IMG/VR virus record: IMGVR_UViG_3300034684_000105
Span: 1 to 25,478 of that record
Source of the DNA: a virus
DNA length: 25,478 nucleotides
Strand: one strand, 5' to 3'
The notes under the pieces were generated by a model that saw only the letters and a list, made by a program, of their open reading frames with translations, had not been told where the DNA came from and searched no databases. Below are positions 12,689 through 22,300 of this stretch, piece after piece (the first letter of the stretch is position 1; each line of letters opens with the position of its first letter). The translations under genes and the position numbers were made by a program.

Positions 12689-12868
12689 CTATATTATATC
12701 ACGTTCTTTATTTTTTTGCTCTGTTATTTCATCCCATATTAGTTTTTGTATCTTATTAATATGCCAGAGCACGTATGAGGCATAAATGGGATTTTCAAAA
12801 GCATCACTGTACTTATACCACACGTCAGCTAATTCTTGAATTGCTTCATTTGCTAATTCTTCATTCAC
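12689..12868 (-). CDS. Small protein after the holin, unknown function
   Basis: A GTG-started 59-codon frame begins at 12866-12868, eight bases after AGAAGG, overlaps the end of the holin gene by eight bases and ends with TAG 30 bases before the late terminator. The product (NEELANEAIQELADVWYKYS, then NPIYASYVLWHINKIQKLIW and a charged tail) is helical and rich in Trp and Tyr. Similar small genes often close phage lysis modules, but I know no function. It is too short for ordinary gene finders and would be easy to miss. Confidence 0.6.
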   Translation of the reverse strand: MNEELANEAIQELADVWYKYSDAFENPIYASYVLWHINKIQKLIWDEITEQKNKERDII

Positions 12869-13112
12869 CTTTTACACCTTCTATTGTATTTTTCACGCCA
12901 CTATATAATCCAGATGCGGACAATCCCATGGCCAATCCTACCAGGATGCCTTGTAAGATATCATTTGGTGCTATATAGATTACTCCAATTACTATGCCCA
13001 GTATAGCAGCAACTAATGCTGAGAATTTAACTGGTAATCCCAGCTGTTTCAATAGTTCTACTACTCCAACAATAAGTGGAATTATAACTACATCATATAC
13101 TTCTATATCCAT
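12861..13112 (-). CDS. Phage holin, A118-like
   Basis: Holins form holes in the membrane at a set time and let endolysin reach the wall. The 83-residue protein has a short N-terminus (MDIEVYDVV), membrane helices at about 8-24 and 30-48, a third hydrophobic segment at about 53-70, and the conserved end MGLSASGLYSGVKNTIEG seen in A118-type holins. The start follows GAGGGGATAAAT. It sits directly after the endolysin in the late operon. Confidence 0.88.
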   Translation of the reverse strand: MDIEVYDVVIIPLIVGVVELLKQLGLPVKFSALVAAILGIVIGVIYIAPNDILQGILVGLAMGLSASGLYSGVKNTIEGVKGE

Positions 13113-13130
13113 ATTTATCCCCTCTTTTCA

Positions 13131-13910
13131 TTATAGTAAATTTGCTGCTTTTTTGAATGAATCAAATCTATCAATACCAGTGCCCACCACAATAACTTTT
13201 TTAGCTTTCAATCCGCTAGAATTGTAATCGCTCTGACGCATTATGGGTGCTTTGTATTTTTGGCCAACTAAAATAGCAGATAAAGCATCTATATCACCAG
13301 TATATACTACTATTGTATCCATATCTATCTCACCCTCTTTTGGTGGATTAGAAGGCTTGGTTATCATAAATGGGATTTTCAAATATTCACATATTCCACG
13401 TGCTATACCATTAGCCACGGTTTGTCTAAAATCCGAATTGGCTAATTTCTTTTCTTCATTGGGATTGCTTATAAACGCAGTTTCTACTAGTATTGCGGGC
13501 ATTAATGTTTTCCTCAATACCACAAAATCCGCCTTCTTAACATCTGCTCTACTGGCCAAGCTAGTGGCTTTTACCAGAGATGCTTGTACTTTTCTAGCTA
13601 GTTTCTCCCCCTCTCCACCAAAGTCATAACAATAAGTTTCCACTCCATGAGCTTGTTTATCTGTAAACGAATTACAATGGATACTTACAAAATAGTTAGC
13701 CCCCCATCGATTAGCAATAGCTGCTCTATCGTCCAAATCTACAAATATATCAGTTGTTCTGGTATAATTTATTGTTATACCATTTATTGCCAATATGCCT
13801 CCCAGTCGTTTTGCGATGTCTAGATTTACATCTTTTTCTTTTAGTCCACTTGGGCCAACTGCTCCTGGGTCTTTGCCTCCGTGTCCTGCATCAATCATTA
13901 TTTTAGCCAT
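13131..13910 (-). CDS. Endolysin: N-acetylmuramoyl-L-alanine amidase
   Basis: The enzyme cuts the bond between muramic acid and the peptide stem of peptidoglycan. The 259-residue protein has an Amidase_3 domain (about 1-175) with zinc ligands H10 in DAGHGG, E25 in KEKDVN and H78 in SIHCNS, and catalytic E143 in LVETAFISNP. A short linker with PSNPPKEG leads to a C-terminal domain (about 195-259; VVYTGDIDALSAILVG and AKKVIVVGTGIDRFDSFKKA) that resembles the cell-wall-binding repeat type 2 of clostridial wall proteins. There is no signal peptide, so export depends on the holin. Confidence 0.94.
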   Translation of the reverse strand: MAKIMIDAGHGGKDPGAVGPSGLKEKDVNLDIAKRLGGILAINGITINYTRTTDIFVDLDDRAAIANRWGANYFVSIHCNSFTDKQAHGVETYCYDFGGEGEKLARKVQASLVKATSLASRADVKKADFVVLRKTLMPAILVETAFISNPNEEKKLANSDFRQTVANGIARGICEYLKIPFMITKPSNPPKEGEIDMDTIVVYTGDIDALSAILVGQKYKAPIMRQSDYNSSGLKAKKVIVVGTGIDRFDSFKKAANLL

Positions 13911-13922
13911 TTTATCACCTTC

Positions 13923-14165
13923 CTATTTTATTACAAAATTCAAAAATGTTAATAATAAACCAGTTGCTGCTATAGCAATTGGCGTGAGCCACATCAGAGT
14001 ATTGACTTTTCCGGCCGTGTCTTCGACTTTTCCCCTAAGATTATTATAATCTCTGATTAAGGTTCGGGTTGACTCGAGATCGGTCCGCAAGTTATCTATT
14101 TTTGAATCAAGCGCATCTATTTTTTCAAGCAGGGCTTTGTTGTCATACCAGTTTCCATCACTCAT
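13923..14165 (-). CDS. XhlA-like membrane-anchored lysis accessory protein
   Basis: The 80-residue protein starts at the ATG at 14163-14165, ten bases after AGGAG; a GTG at 14172 is too close to that site. A coiled coil (about 12-53; KIDALDSKIDNLRTDLEST, then NNLRGKVEDTAGKV) is followed by one membrane helix (about 56-76; LMWLTPIAIAATGLLLTFLN). This is the layout of XhlA/haemolysin-type proteins that lie beside holin and endolysin in Bacillus and clostridial phages, supporting membrane lysis. It comes three bases after the tail spike gene. Confidence 0.75.
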   Translation of the reverse strand: MSDGNWYDNKALLEKIDALDSKIDNLRTDLESTRTLIRDYNNLRGKVEDTAGKVNTLMWLTPIAIAATGLLLTFLNFVIK

Positions 14166-14167
14166 AT

Positions 14168-17011
14168 TTACCACACTCCTATTGCCGTAGCGGCTATTGT
14201 ACAGGTTGTACCTGACGCACGTGATGATACATCATATCCACGAAGGACAGCATAAGAGTAGGTTGCGGCAGAAACACCGCCCCATGATGCACCCGTGCCC
14301 CATTTAAACTCACTGCATGTGACCGTAGGCGGATTCAAAAATTTTGCTGGGAACGTCCAATTACGTGTGCCTATGAAAAGTGAGCCATATGCCCGATTTA
14401 TCGCTTGGTCGGTTACAGACATTCTTACCCAACATATCATGGTGCCGTCGCCGAACTTGACATAGCTACCGTTAGTGTTGGTATCTTTGTCTACCATATG
14501 AGCTGGGATATACCGCGTTGCGTGGTTCCATAGTTCGGATTCGGGTTCATAACGTACTGGACGTGAGCCTTCCACCAATTGGATTCCATCCCAATAGACC
14601 CATGCGGTACTGGCCGCATAGGGAACTATCCTAACATAAGCAGCTTCATCTGGAGTAGTGAACGTGAATGAATACCTGTTCCAATTGAATTGTCCAGATA
14701 CAGCTGTAAACGTTTTGGACGTTGTTGAAATGCTTTCCCATGTTGGTAAATAAAATTCAGCAAACAGTTTTGGTATTCCCGCTGTACTTCTATACCCACC
14801 AGCAGCAAATCCGCTCAAAGTATATGTGGTTAAAGGCTGACATTTTACTGTAACTTCTAGCCAATTGCCGCTATTAGATACCAGCGAATTAGTTCCATAC
14901 AAAGCCGCCATATCTAATAAATGAGTTAACCGCATACAAATCAATCGTGGACTTCCTTGCTTGCTCCAGTTATTCCACCTCATATCGCCAATAGCATAAT
15001 CTTTATATGTCGCGTCCACACTTCCAGTAACTGGCACTGTCTCAAAGCCATGCTCTGGAATAAGGTTAGGCATCTGCTGTAAAGACATTTCCAAGCCTTT
15101 GTCTTTGAGAACATAATACCCGCTGTCTACCCATGCTCCATATTCCCCAGTTTGATATTGTCCAAAATGCGCCCGCTTATTATTGCTTCCATCGAATATT
15201 TGAATACCAGTATTTGTAAGCTTGGTATAACTCGGGAGATTATGCGGAGATGCTAGAGCATTATGCGTATCTACTTTGGCCTGCGCCCCATCTGGCGTTT
15301 CTTTTGTGCTTGGGTCATATCCACTTGCGAATTGCGCTGTATTAGCTCCAATATACAATCCATTGAAATTCATCACATTTCGCCAAGATGTTCCACCATC
15401 TGTCGTGAAAGCTATGCCATAGTTCATTCCATCGTATTTCCCAATTCTAATTTGTTGATTACTGTCCGATGGATTGATAACATATATGTTGTCTCCATCC
15501 CAATAGAATTGAGTGCTTCCAAATATCTTTACCAGCGATGTTTGAATTTGTCCAGCATTAATCTGGTCTGCGGTAAAGCCATCGCCAGTACCAAATGTTC
15601 TCCAATTCCAGTCTCCTTCTGGTGTCTTACTATTGGCTATAGCAAATATCCCGCCTAGTAACCTCAAAGCTTTAGTGGGATTGGTAGCATTATCAGTTAT
15701 AAGTATTCCGTTATCGTCAGTTATAGTTACAGTACCAGCACCCGCCTTGACTTCTGTTACCAAAGTATCAATAACGCCTTCCAGCCATTCAGTAGATAGC
15801 GTACCGTCTGGATTAAACGCTGTTGCCCTATCCCATACACCACTGCGATCTGATACCATCTGATTAATTCTATTTTGGGCTATACTCAAATTAGCCAAAT
15901 TCGGCAAGAAATTTCCTAGCACTATTTTTGTGTTCTCTGGTAGTAACAAATCCCGCCCAATCTCAATTATTCGTGCTACTACATCTATGCCCAAATCAAT
16001 ATCCCGCACATTTACACTATCGCCCAAACGCACTGCTTCATGTTCATAACCCGCTAGTCTTTCCAAATCCAATACGTCCATGGTATACGTTATCAATGGA
16101 ACTTTGTGCTCTTGAACATATTGCCATGTTTTTTCTAGCAATACATCAGGGTCAGTTTCTTCATCGTCTTGATATATAGCAAATCTATGTTGTCCGCCTC
16201 GCCCCCATTGTGCTAAAGCATCTGTATCGCCCACCCATTCTTGACCAGCAGGTTTGTCGACAGGATCGCCATTAGCTATGCTCCATACAACATCAGCAAA
16301 CGTTGTTCTGCGGCCATAAGCAGTTCCGCCTTCTGCTGTTTCTATTTCCTCGCCTTTACCCCGCCCATAAGCAGCAGTGCATATATTGCTAATATCTATA
16401 TCACGCTTAACTTCTTTGATATCTTTAGTGAATTCAAAACGCTTGCCAGTTACTTCACCACGTCTAGCTGGCAAGTCAACGTATCTGGCAGTTATCTGGT
16501 TATTATTGATAGCTATCCGATATCTTAACTCACCGCCCCACGTGTTAGCCACTTTTTGTACTGCCGATAATGCTGTTTCATAATAGAAATTAGTGCTGTT
16601 TATGCCTAAATCTGCTACTGTTCCAACAGACCAACGTGTGTTCTCAAGAGCACGCTGTAGCGCAAATGCTGCTGATACGTTATATGGACGAATATCAGTT
16701 ACAATACTATCGATTAATTCATAATACGCATGTTCAGCATATACTTCACGTGTAATCCCATCACTATTATGTGTATCAGTGGTTTTCTTGATTTCAAATA
16801 ACTGCCAATATCCATCCTTATCTTGAAATGCTACGCTATTGCCTTCTACAATAAATTCACTTTCTTCTTTATCAGCCACAGTGGAAAACGTGAACGTATT
16901 TTCGCCTGTCAGCTTTTCATCATGAACAGCATCCCAAAATGGGCAGGCATCGGCATCGTTGGATAGTACTGCTTGAAGCACATCATTTTTATCATAAATA
17001 TACAGATTCAT
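14168..17011 (-). CDS. Tail spike / tail-associated receptor-binding protein (Tal-like)
   Basis: The 947-residue protein starts with the 'phage minor structural protein' N-terminal region (about 1-390) that builds the tail tip hub; IDISNICTAAYGRGKGEEIE is typical. The middle (about 430-560) has LRLLGGIFAIANSKTPEG and FTADQINAGQIQTSLVKI, common in siphophage tail proteins. A jelly-roll carbohydrate-binding-like module follows (about 650-830; AAYVRIVPYAASTAWVYWDG), and the C-terminal end (about 850-947), with NGSYVKFGDGTMICWVRM and NPPTVTC, resembles a receptor-binding tail-fibre tip. No peptidase motif was seen. It follows the jelly-roll protein by 11 bases. Confidence 0.88.
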   Translation of the reverse strand: MNLYIYDKNDVLQAVLSNDADACPFWDAVHDEKLTGENTFTFSTVADKEESEFIVEGNSVAFQDKDGYWQLFEIKKTTDTHNSDGITREVYAEHAYYELIDSIVTDIRPYNVSAAFALQRALENTRWSVGTVADLGINSTNFYYETALSAVQKVANTWGGELRYRIAINNNQITARYVDLPARRGEVTGKRFEFTKDIKEVKRDIDISNICTAAYGRGKGEEIETAEGGTAYGRRTTFADVVWSIANGDPVDKPAGQEWVGDTDALAQWGRGGQHRFAIYQDDEETDPDVLLEKTWQYVQEHKVPLITYTMDVLDLERLAGYEHEAVRLGDSVNVRDIDLGIDVVARIIEIGRDLLLPENTKIVLGNFLPNLANLSIAQNRINQMVSDRSGVWDRATAFNPDGTLSTEWLEGVIDTLVTEVKAGAGTVTITDDNGILITDNATNPTKALRLLGGIFAIANSKTPEGDWNWRTFGTGDGFTADQINAGQIQTSLVKIFGSTQFYWDGDNIYVINPSDSNQQIRIGKYDGMNYGIAFTTDGGTSWRNVMNFNGLYIGANTAQFASGYDPSTKETPDGAQAKVDTHNALASPHNLPSYTKLTNTGIQIFDGSNNKRAHFGQYQTGEYGAWVDSGYYVLKDKGLEMSLQQMPNLIPEHGFETVPVTGSVDATYKDYAIGDMRWNNWSKQGSPRLICMRLTHLLDMAALYGTNSLVSNSGNWLEVTVKCQPLTTYTLSGFAAGGYRSTAGIPKLFAEFYLPTWESISTTSKTFTAVSGQFNWNRYSFTFTTPDEAAYVRIVPYAASTAWVYWDGIQLVEGSRPVRYEPESELWNHATRYIPAHMVDKDTNTNGSYVKFGDGTMICWVRMSVTDQAINRAYGSLFIGTRNWTFPAKFLNPPTVTCSEFKWGTGASWGGVSAATYSYAVLRGYDVSSRASGTTCTIAATAIGVW

Positions 17012-17022
17012 TATATCACCTC

Positions 17023-18453
17023 CTAGTTTACAAGTTGAACGGATATGTCATCAAAATAAGCAGTGCAAGTACCGTTAGCATAACATATCAATAAAATATA
17101 ATATGCATCTTCATTTGTAGTGAATGTAAATTCCAAATATTGATTATCTACAGTAGAAAAGCCATAAACAACTTGTTGCGTAAAACCATACCGCAACATA
17201 TCTGTTCCAACAACACTTATATATGGTCTGTTTGTATCATTAACATATCCACTTAATCTTACTTTGATTTTATAAGTATTGTTTGGCAATGCCTTTATAT
17301 ACTGCCTTGCAAAAAAAGTCGAAACACTATCTGCCCGTGTCGCAACACCTTTTAACCTGCCATTTTCAACTACTGCTTCATTGAATAATTCCCATCCATC
17401 ACTACCATTACTAAAATCACCATTTATCACCATCTCAGTGTTCATATCATCAAATACGACGTTTGCTGCCTCCACTGTAGTAATAACATTTGTGCGATAT
17501 AGTGTTACACTTTCAATGAATGAATTACTTTCCAAATCTACAGTATTCAACGATAACGTGTTAAATCCAGCAGCTAACGGTTGTGTCGTCGCAATTGTGC
17601 TTATTGTCGTTCCATTATTTAACCTTGCGTATAAATACGTTGTATTTCCAGCACGTGTTAATATTATTTTGATAATCTGGTATCTAGCGTGTTGTATTGC
17701 TGGCAACTCAACATACGTCCATGTACTGCCTATCCTTTGTGCCGCTTGGATAATGCCATTGTTGTTTTCTAATATGCGTATTTCTGAATTTAAGCTAGAC
17801 AGCCGCATCCATACTGCACCGCCAGTTGGTACATTATTATACTCAAAGTTTGGCGCAACAGCAAAAGATATGCTAAATGTATCAGACAGTGGCTCAATAG
17901 CTAATCCTTGAGCATCGGCAGCTCTAGGCAAATCTGTAAACGTGCTACATGTATTAACAGCTTCAAGTTGAACATTTCTAAACCATACCGTGCCAATGTC
18001 GCCAGCAGCTCGGGCATAAGCACGCAAAACTATTCGTGCTTTAGCTGCGTTTGAAGGTGGCGTTATGTTTTCAGTTCGATGTAATTTCCAATATGTGGTG
18101 GGGTCTTGAAAGCTCAGGATGCTTTGGCTTATAACAGCGTCAGATATATCAAGCCACGTTATATATATATTGTTTTTGAATGTGCCTGCCAAAACGATAC
18201 CGCGCGAAAGTACCTGAAAACTATATGCTGTGGACGGAGATACTGTAATAAGGGGGGTGTTTATAGCAGCAGCACCTACAGCAGTGCTTGCTGTAATATC
18301 TATTTTTTGTGCGTTATCATCAATTGAAAATACAGCTGTTATGCCAGCATCGTACCACGACGCAAAGCCATCAACTCTACCGTTTCCATCGCTGTCTGTA
18401 TTCATTTTGCTTGAGAATACTGGTGTACAAGCTCTTTCAATTAAAACTGCCAT
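17023..18453 (-). CDS. Tail protein with jelly-roll and LamG-like modules
   Basis: The 476-residue protein appears to have three beta-rich modules: a carbohydrate-binding-like jelly roll (about 15-180; ARIVLRAYARAAGDIGTVWF and RNVQLEA), a LamG/concanavalin-like sandwich (about 185-335; FSISFAVAPNFEYNN, IIKIILTRAGNTTYLYARLN) and a second jelly roll (about 345-476; EMVINGDFSNGSDGWELF at its start, CTAYFDDISVQLVN at its end). Such modules bind sugars, which suggests a role in adsorption. It lies between Dit and the tail spike, where most related phages have nothing, and its start abuts the Dit stop. Whether it is part of the virion is inferred from position. Confidence 0.75.
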   Translation of the reverse strand: MAVLIERACTPVFSSKMNTDSDGNGRVDGFASWYDAGITAVFSIDDNAQKIDITASTAVGAAAINTPLITVSPSTAYSFQVLSRGIVLAGTFKNNIYITWLDISDAVISQSILSFQDPTTYWKLHRTENITPPSNAAKARIVLRAYARAAGDIGTVWFRNVQLEAVNTCSTFTDLPRAADAQGLAIEPLSDTFSISFAVAPNFEYNNVPTGGAVWMRLSSLNSEIRILENNNGIIQAAQRIGSTWTYVELPAIQHARYQIIKIILTRAGNTTYLYARLNNGTTISTIATTQPLAAGFNTLSLNTVDLESNSFIESVTLYRTNVITTVEAANVVFDDMNTEMVINGDFSNGSDGWELFNEAVVENGRLKGVATRADSVSTFFARQYIKALPNNTYKIKVRLSGYVNDTNRPYISVVGTDMLRYGFTQQVVYGFSTVDNQYLEFTFTTNEDAYYILLICYANGTCTAYFDDISVQLVN

Positions 18454-19395
18454 CTAATACCACCTTCCTTGCGTGGTTATTTTTAGTTCGGTCAATGTGG
18501 CGCCACCGCTTAAAGTCCACGACAACGTGTTTTCTCCTGCTACCAATTTTGGAAATTCACCAATAAAATACATCATAGCTCTTGTATCATTCCTTTTCAC
18601 GCTGTATTTTTGGCAATCTATCGTCAGAATATCGCCGCTAATCAACGCCCCAGTATATGAAAAAGTCGTGCCATTTAACGTAATGCTTATTTGTCCGCTT
18701 GTATTTGTGCCTTTTAGTGAAATTATTGGATAACTATCAGCAGTGCCTGGCATATAAAATGATTTTGTAGCAGCTTCATCGTATAATGTTACATTTTCAA
18801 TGCCATCATAAGAAATATAATCCAAGCTATTAGCCAGCGGCCATATAACTCCTATGGTTCGCTGTTCTTCATCTGTATATTGTATTTTAGTGCCAATAGG
18901 CCAGTATCGTGGCATATTATTGCCAACAGATGTATAATCAATATTATATGCTGCACTATTACGCGAGAACGGACTGCCACTAATAACTATGCTATAGATT
19001 AACATTAAATCATCATACGCAAACGGTTCACAATTAAATTCCAATGTAAACGTGCCAGTATATAGGAATCTATTTAAATCTCCACCGTTGGTTAACTTTG
19101 CCATATAATACTTGCCGGGCATATCGCTTAGCTCTAGCCGTACTCTATCGTTAGTATTTAGCCATGCTGATATAAGGAATATATCCTGTCTAACATTGCT
19201 GAAATCGGAGGATAAGCGTAAACACTCAATCGTAACAATCCTATCGCCATATGCCTGCGGGAATAGATAACTACCATGCCTTCCGGCTATGGCCTCATAT
19301 TGGTCGCGTATTGCGGGCATGATAGAATGTTGTATGTTCATTACCTTTAAGCCCATATCCGATGCTTTAACTCCATTAAACGTAAAATCAAGCAT
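18454..19395 (-). CDS. Distal tail protein (Dit), siphovirus tail family
   Basis: Dit forms the hexameric ring that joins the tail tube to the tip. The 313-residue protein has the family's N-terminal FTFNGVKASDMGLKVMNI and the HGSYLFP / RIVTIECLRL pattern (about 1-130), with FTLEFNCEPFAYDD near 118-131, which ends the N-terminal Dit domain. The C-terminal half (about 150-313) is a beta-rich galectin-like domain (KAQ-poor, with TLSWTLSGGATLTELKI at the end). The start ATG overlaps the stop of the tape measure gene by one base (TAATG). Position right after the tape measure supports the call. Confidence 0.9.
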   Translation of the reverse strand: MLDFTFNGVKASDMGLKVMNIQHSIMPAIRDQYEAIAGRHGSYLFPQAYGDRIVTIECLRLSSDFSNVRQDIFLISAWLNTNDRVRLELSDMPGKYYMAKLTNGGDLNRFLYTGTFTLEFNCEPFAYDDLMLIYSIVISGSPFSRNSAAYNIDYTSVGNNMPRYWPIGTKIQYTDEEQRTIGVIWPLANSLDYISYDGIENVTLYDEAATKSFYMPGTADSYPIISLKGTNTSGQISITLNGTTFSYTGALISGDILTIDCQKYSVKRNDTRAMMYFIGEFPKLVAGENTLSWTLSGGATLTELKITTQGRWY

Positions 19396-22300
19396 TACCT
19401 CATCCCCCTTGCACGGCTTGTAGACTGAATCATACTATATAATCTCTGAGATATAAGCTCTATATCCTGATCGTCTCTTACAGTCATATTCTGCACCACA
19501 ATCGCAGGCCCCGCCGTTGTTTGTACGTTCATCTGTTTTAGCGTATCAGCCATAATTTTGCTTAATTTGTCAATTGGCACGACTGCCTCAGCTCCCGCTT
19601 CACCCACGCCGATTATGCTAGGCTGTGTGAATATGCCTCCCTTTTTATACCAATCAATCTTTACGTTGGGCACTGGGAAACTTAATCCCGCCACATTAAC
19701 CTGCTTTGTTGAAAACTTAAAATGCGGCAGGGGTATATGCAAGTTCTTAAACGGAGCCAATATGGCATCTTTTACATTATTAAATATCGTCGACGCTGAT
19801 TTCTTTAATCCGTTCCAAGCATCAGTAGCTGATTTAGTTATGCCGCCCCATACATCTGATAATAGTTTTTTAACCGAATTAATCGGAGTCATAATGTTAG
19901 TCTTTATACCTTCCCATACTGTATTCGCAGTATTCTTTATACCGTTCCACAGATTAGACGCTGTAGTTTTTATGCTGTTCCACGCGTCAGAAAGCAGCAT
20001 TTTAGCTGAGTTAATCGGAGTCATTATTGCATTCTTGATACCTTCCCATACTTCACTAGCTTTAGATTTTATGCTATTCCATAAATCTGAAACAAACTTT
20101 TTTATAGCGTTCCATACCTGTGTAAGAAGCGTTTTTGCAGCGTTTATCGGAGCAATTATAGCGTTCTTGATGCCTTCCCATATGCTGCTTGCAGTAGCTT
20201 TTATGCCTTCCCATAAACCGCTTAAAAACTCTTTTATTCCATTCCAGACTTCTTTGACCTTCGCCGTAATAGCCTCCCATACACCCGCAAAAAAGTCTTT
20301 TAAGCCGTTCCATACTGTTTCGCCAACCTCTTTTATCTTATTCCATGTTTCAGTAAGAAACTTTGAAACGTCATCCCAATTCTTCCACAGCAAGATAATC
20401 ACTGCAATTAAGCCAAGTATAGCCGCGACTATCCATGTTATTGGGTTCGCTAAAAGCGCTGCTGTGAAGCTCCAAGCAGATGCAATAGCGCCACCCATAG
20501 CCCCTACAAAAGAAGTTATAGCACTCCATGCCGTAGTTGCCAATTGCACGGCAAAACTTGCTACCGCCTTTACTCCGTCTACGGCTAGCTTTGTGGCAAA
20601 TTCACCGATTTTAAGCGCTCCCTCGCCTATTTTAGAAGCAAAATTACCTGCTGCTTGCAGACCGTCGACCGCTAATTTGCCGACAAATTCGCCCAGTTTG
20701 GCAACGCCATCGCCTATTGCCGATCCAAAGCTGGTTACGGCATTGAATGCATCAGTACCAAGCTTTGATGCAAAACTGCCGGCAGATGTGGCTACATCCA
20801 CTATTGCCGAGCCAAAACCTTTTATTGCATCAAGCGAACCAGTAGCAAACTTACCAATGAATTTGCCCACTGCTACAGTTGCCCCCGGCAACTTGCCCAC
20901 CAGTGGCGCTAAGCCTTTTGTAATATCTCCGATTGCGCTTACGAATTTGCCAGTAACTACCAACGCTGGACCCAAGACCGCTGCCAAAGCTCCTATTTTT
21001 AATATCATATCTTGTTGTTTCGGCGAGAGCTCGGTGAACCGGTCTACTAATTCTGATATTTTGCTAAGTAAATTAGAAAGAGCCGGTGCTAACTTATCGC
21101 CGATATCTTGCGCAGTTGTTTCAATTTTAATCTTGAATTGTTCCCATTGAAAGCCGGCGGCATTAATGCCTTCGGTCTGCTCTTTAAAAGCCTCATCCGT
21201 TGCGCCGGATACGTCTTTCATTGCGTTTAACTTTTCTGTAAACGATTCTGCTTGCGGCCCAGCTAAAGCCAAAGCTAAAGTTTGCCCTTCGATAGACCCA
21301 ATATATTTTTGAAGTGGAGTGTTAGACTTCTCGGCTGCGTTTACTACTGTATTAATTGTTTCTTGAAGTCCTAACTGCTCTAACATAGCAGCTCCGCTCT
21401 CAAAACCCATTTTTTTAATTAGCTTTGTCATTGAATCAGTAGGGGCCATTAAAGATTGAAGAACACCGCGTAATTGCGTTGATACTTCCGCCGCACTTCC
21501 TGTTACGCCAGTAGCTGTGGCCATAACCCCAAATAATTCCTCCATACTCAGGCCAAGTGAGGCCGCTAAAGGTGTCACCCTGCCAATGGAAGACGCTAAC
21601 TCCGGAAATGTGGTTTGCCCAAGCTTAACCGTGGTAAAAGCTAAGTCGCTAACTTTACCTACTGCTTCGGCCGTGGTGTCCCCATATCCTTTTGTAACTG
21701 CACTTGTTAAATTAATTGCATCGGTCGTAGTAGCAACACCAGCAGCCGCAGCTTTAGCGTTGATTTCCAAAATCTTCGCAGTATCCGCAGTGTCGCCAAA
21801 AGCCGAGATAACTTGGTACAATCCATCCGCCAAGTCACCAGTATGTTTCCCAACATCTACAGCCATATCTTGGACAGCATCTTTGAGCTCGTTTACCCTA
21901 TCAACGTTTCCCGGAATAAGCGTAGCCACATTTGCCATTGAGGCGTCGAAATCATTAGACATTTTTATTGCAGCGGCGCCGGCGGCCACAATAGGCGCGG
22001 TGACCTTCATCGACATCGTCTTGCCGACGTCCGTCATTTTAGTGCCTATGCTTTTAAGGGACTCGCCGGTTTTTGCGACCGCATCTTTGAGTTTGCTTTG
22101 GCCTTTCGAGACTTCATCGAGTTGATCTTCGTAGCTTTTCAGTTTCTGTTCGGTTGCAACTATCTCCCGCTGAAAGTCCCTGTATTGTTCTTCTCCTATT
22201 TCACCTTTGCGATATTGTTCGTTTACTTGCACCTGCGCGTCCTTAAGCCTGTCAAGTTTTTGTTTTGTTACTTCAACTTGTTCGGATAGTATCTTTTGTT

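Noticed and set aside
12582-12785. 67-codon plus-strand frame across the late terminator
   Set aside because: It runs through the terminator hairpin and antisense to the small gene after holin; no convincing ribosome binding site.
17279-17911. 210-codon plus-strand frame opposite the jelly-roll tail protein
   Set aside because: No ribosome binding site, wrong strand for the late operon, and the minus-strand frame has clear protein modules.
20074-20313. 79-codon minus-strand frame within the tape measure repeats
   Set aside because: Alternate frame of the repeat region with no ribosome binding site; its regularity comes from the repeats.
19813-20340. CRISPR-like regular repeats
   Set aside because: The repeats are long, degenerate and coding; no spacer-repeat pattern or cas genes are present.
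19558-21150. 530-codon open frame on the plus strand opposite the tape measure gene
   Set aside because: It is the mirror of a repetitive, Ala/Lys-rich coding sequence. It has no good ribosome binding site and a Ser/Pro/Phe-rich composition typical of antisense shadows.
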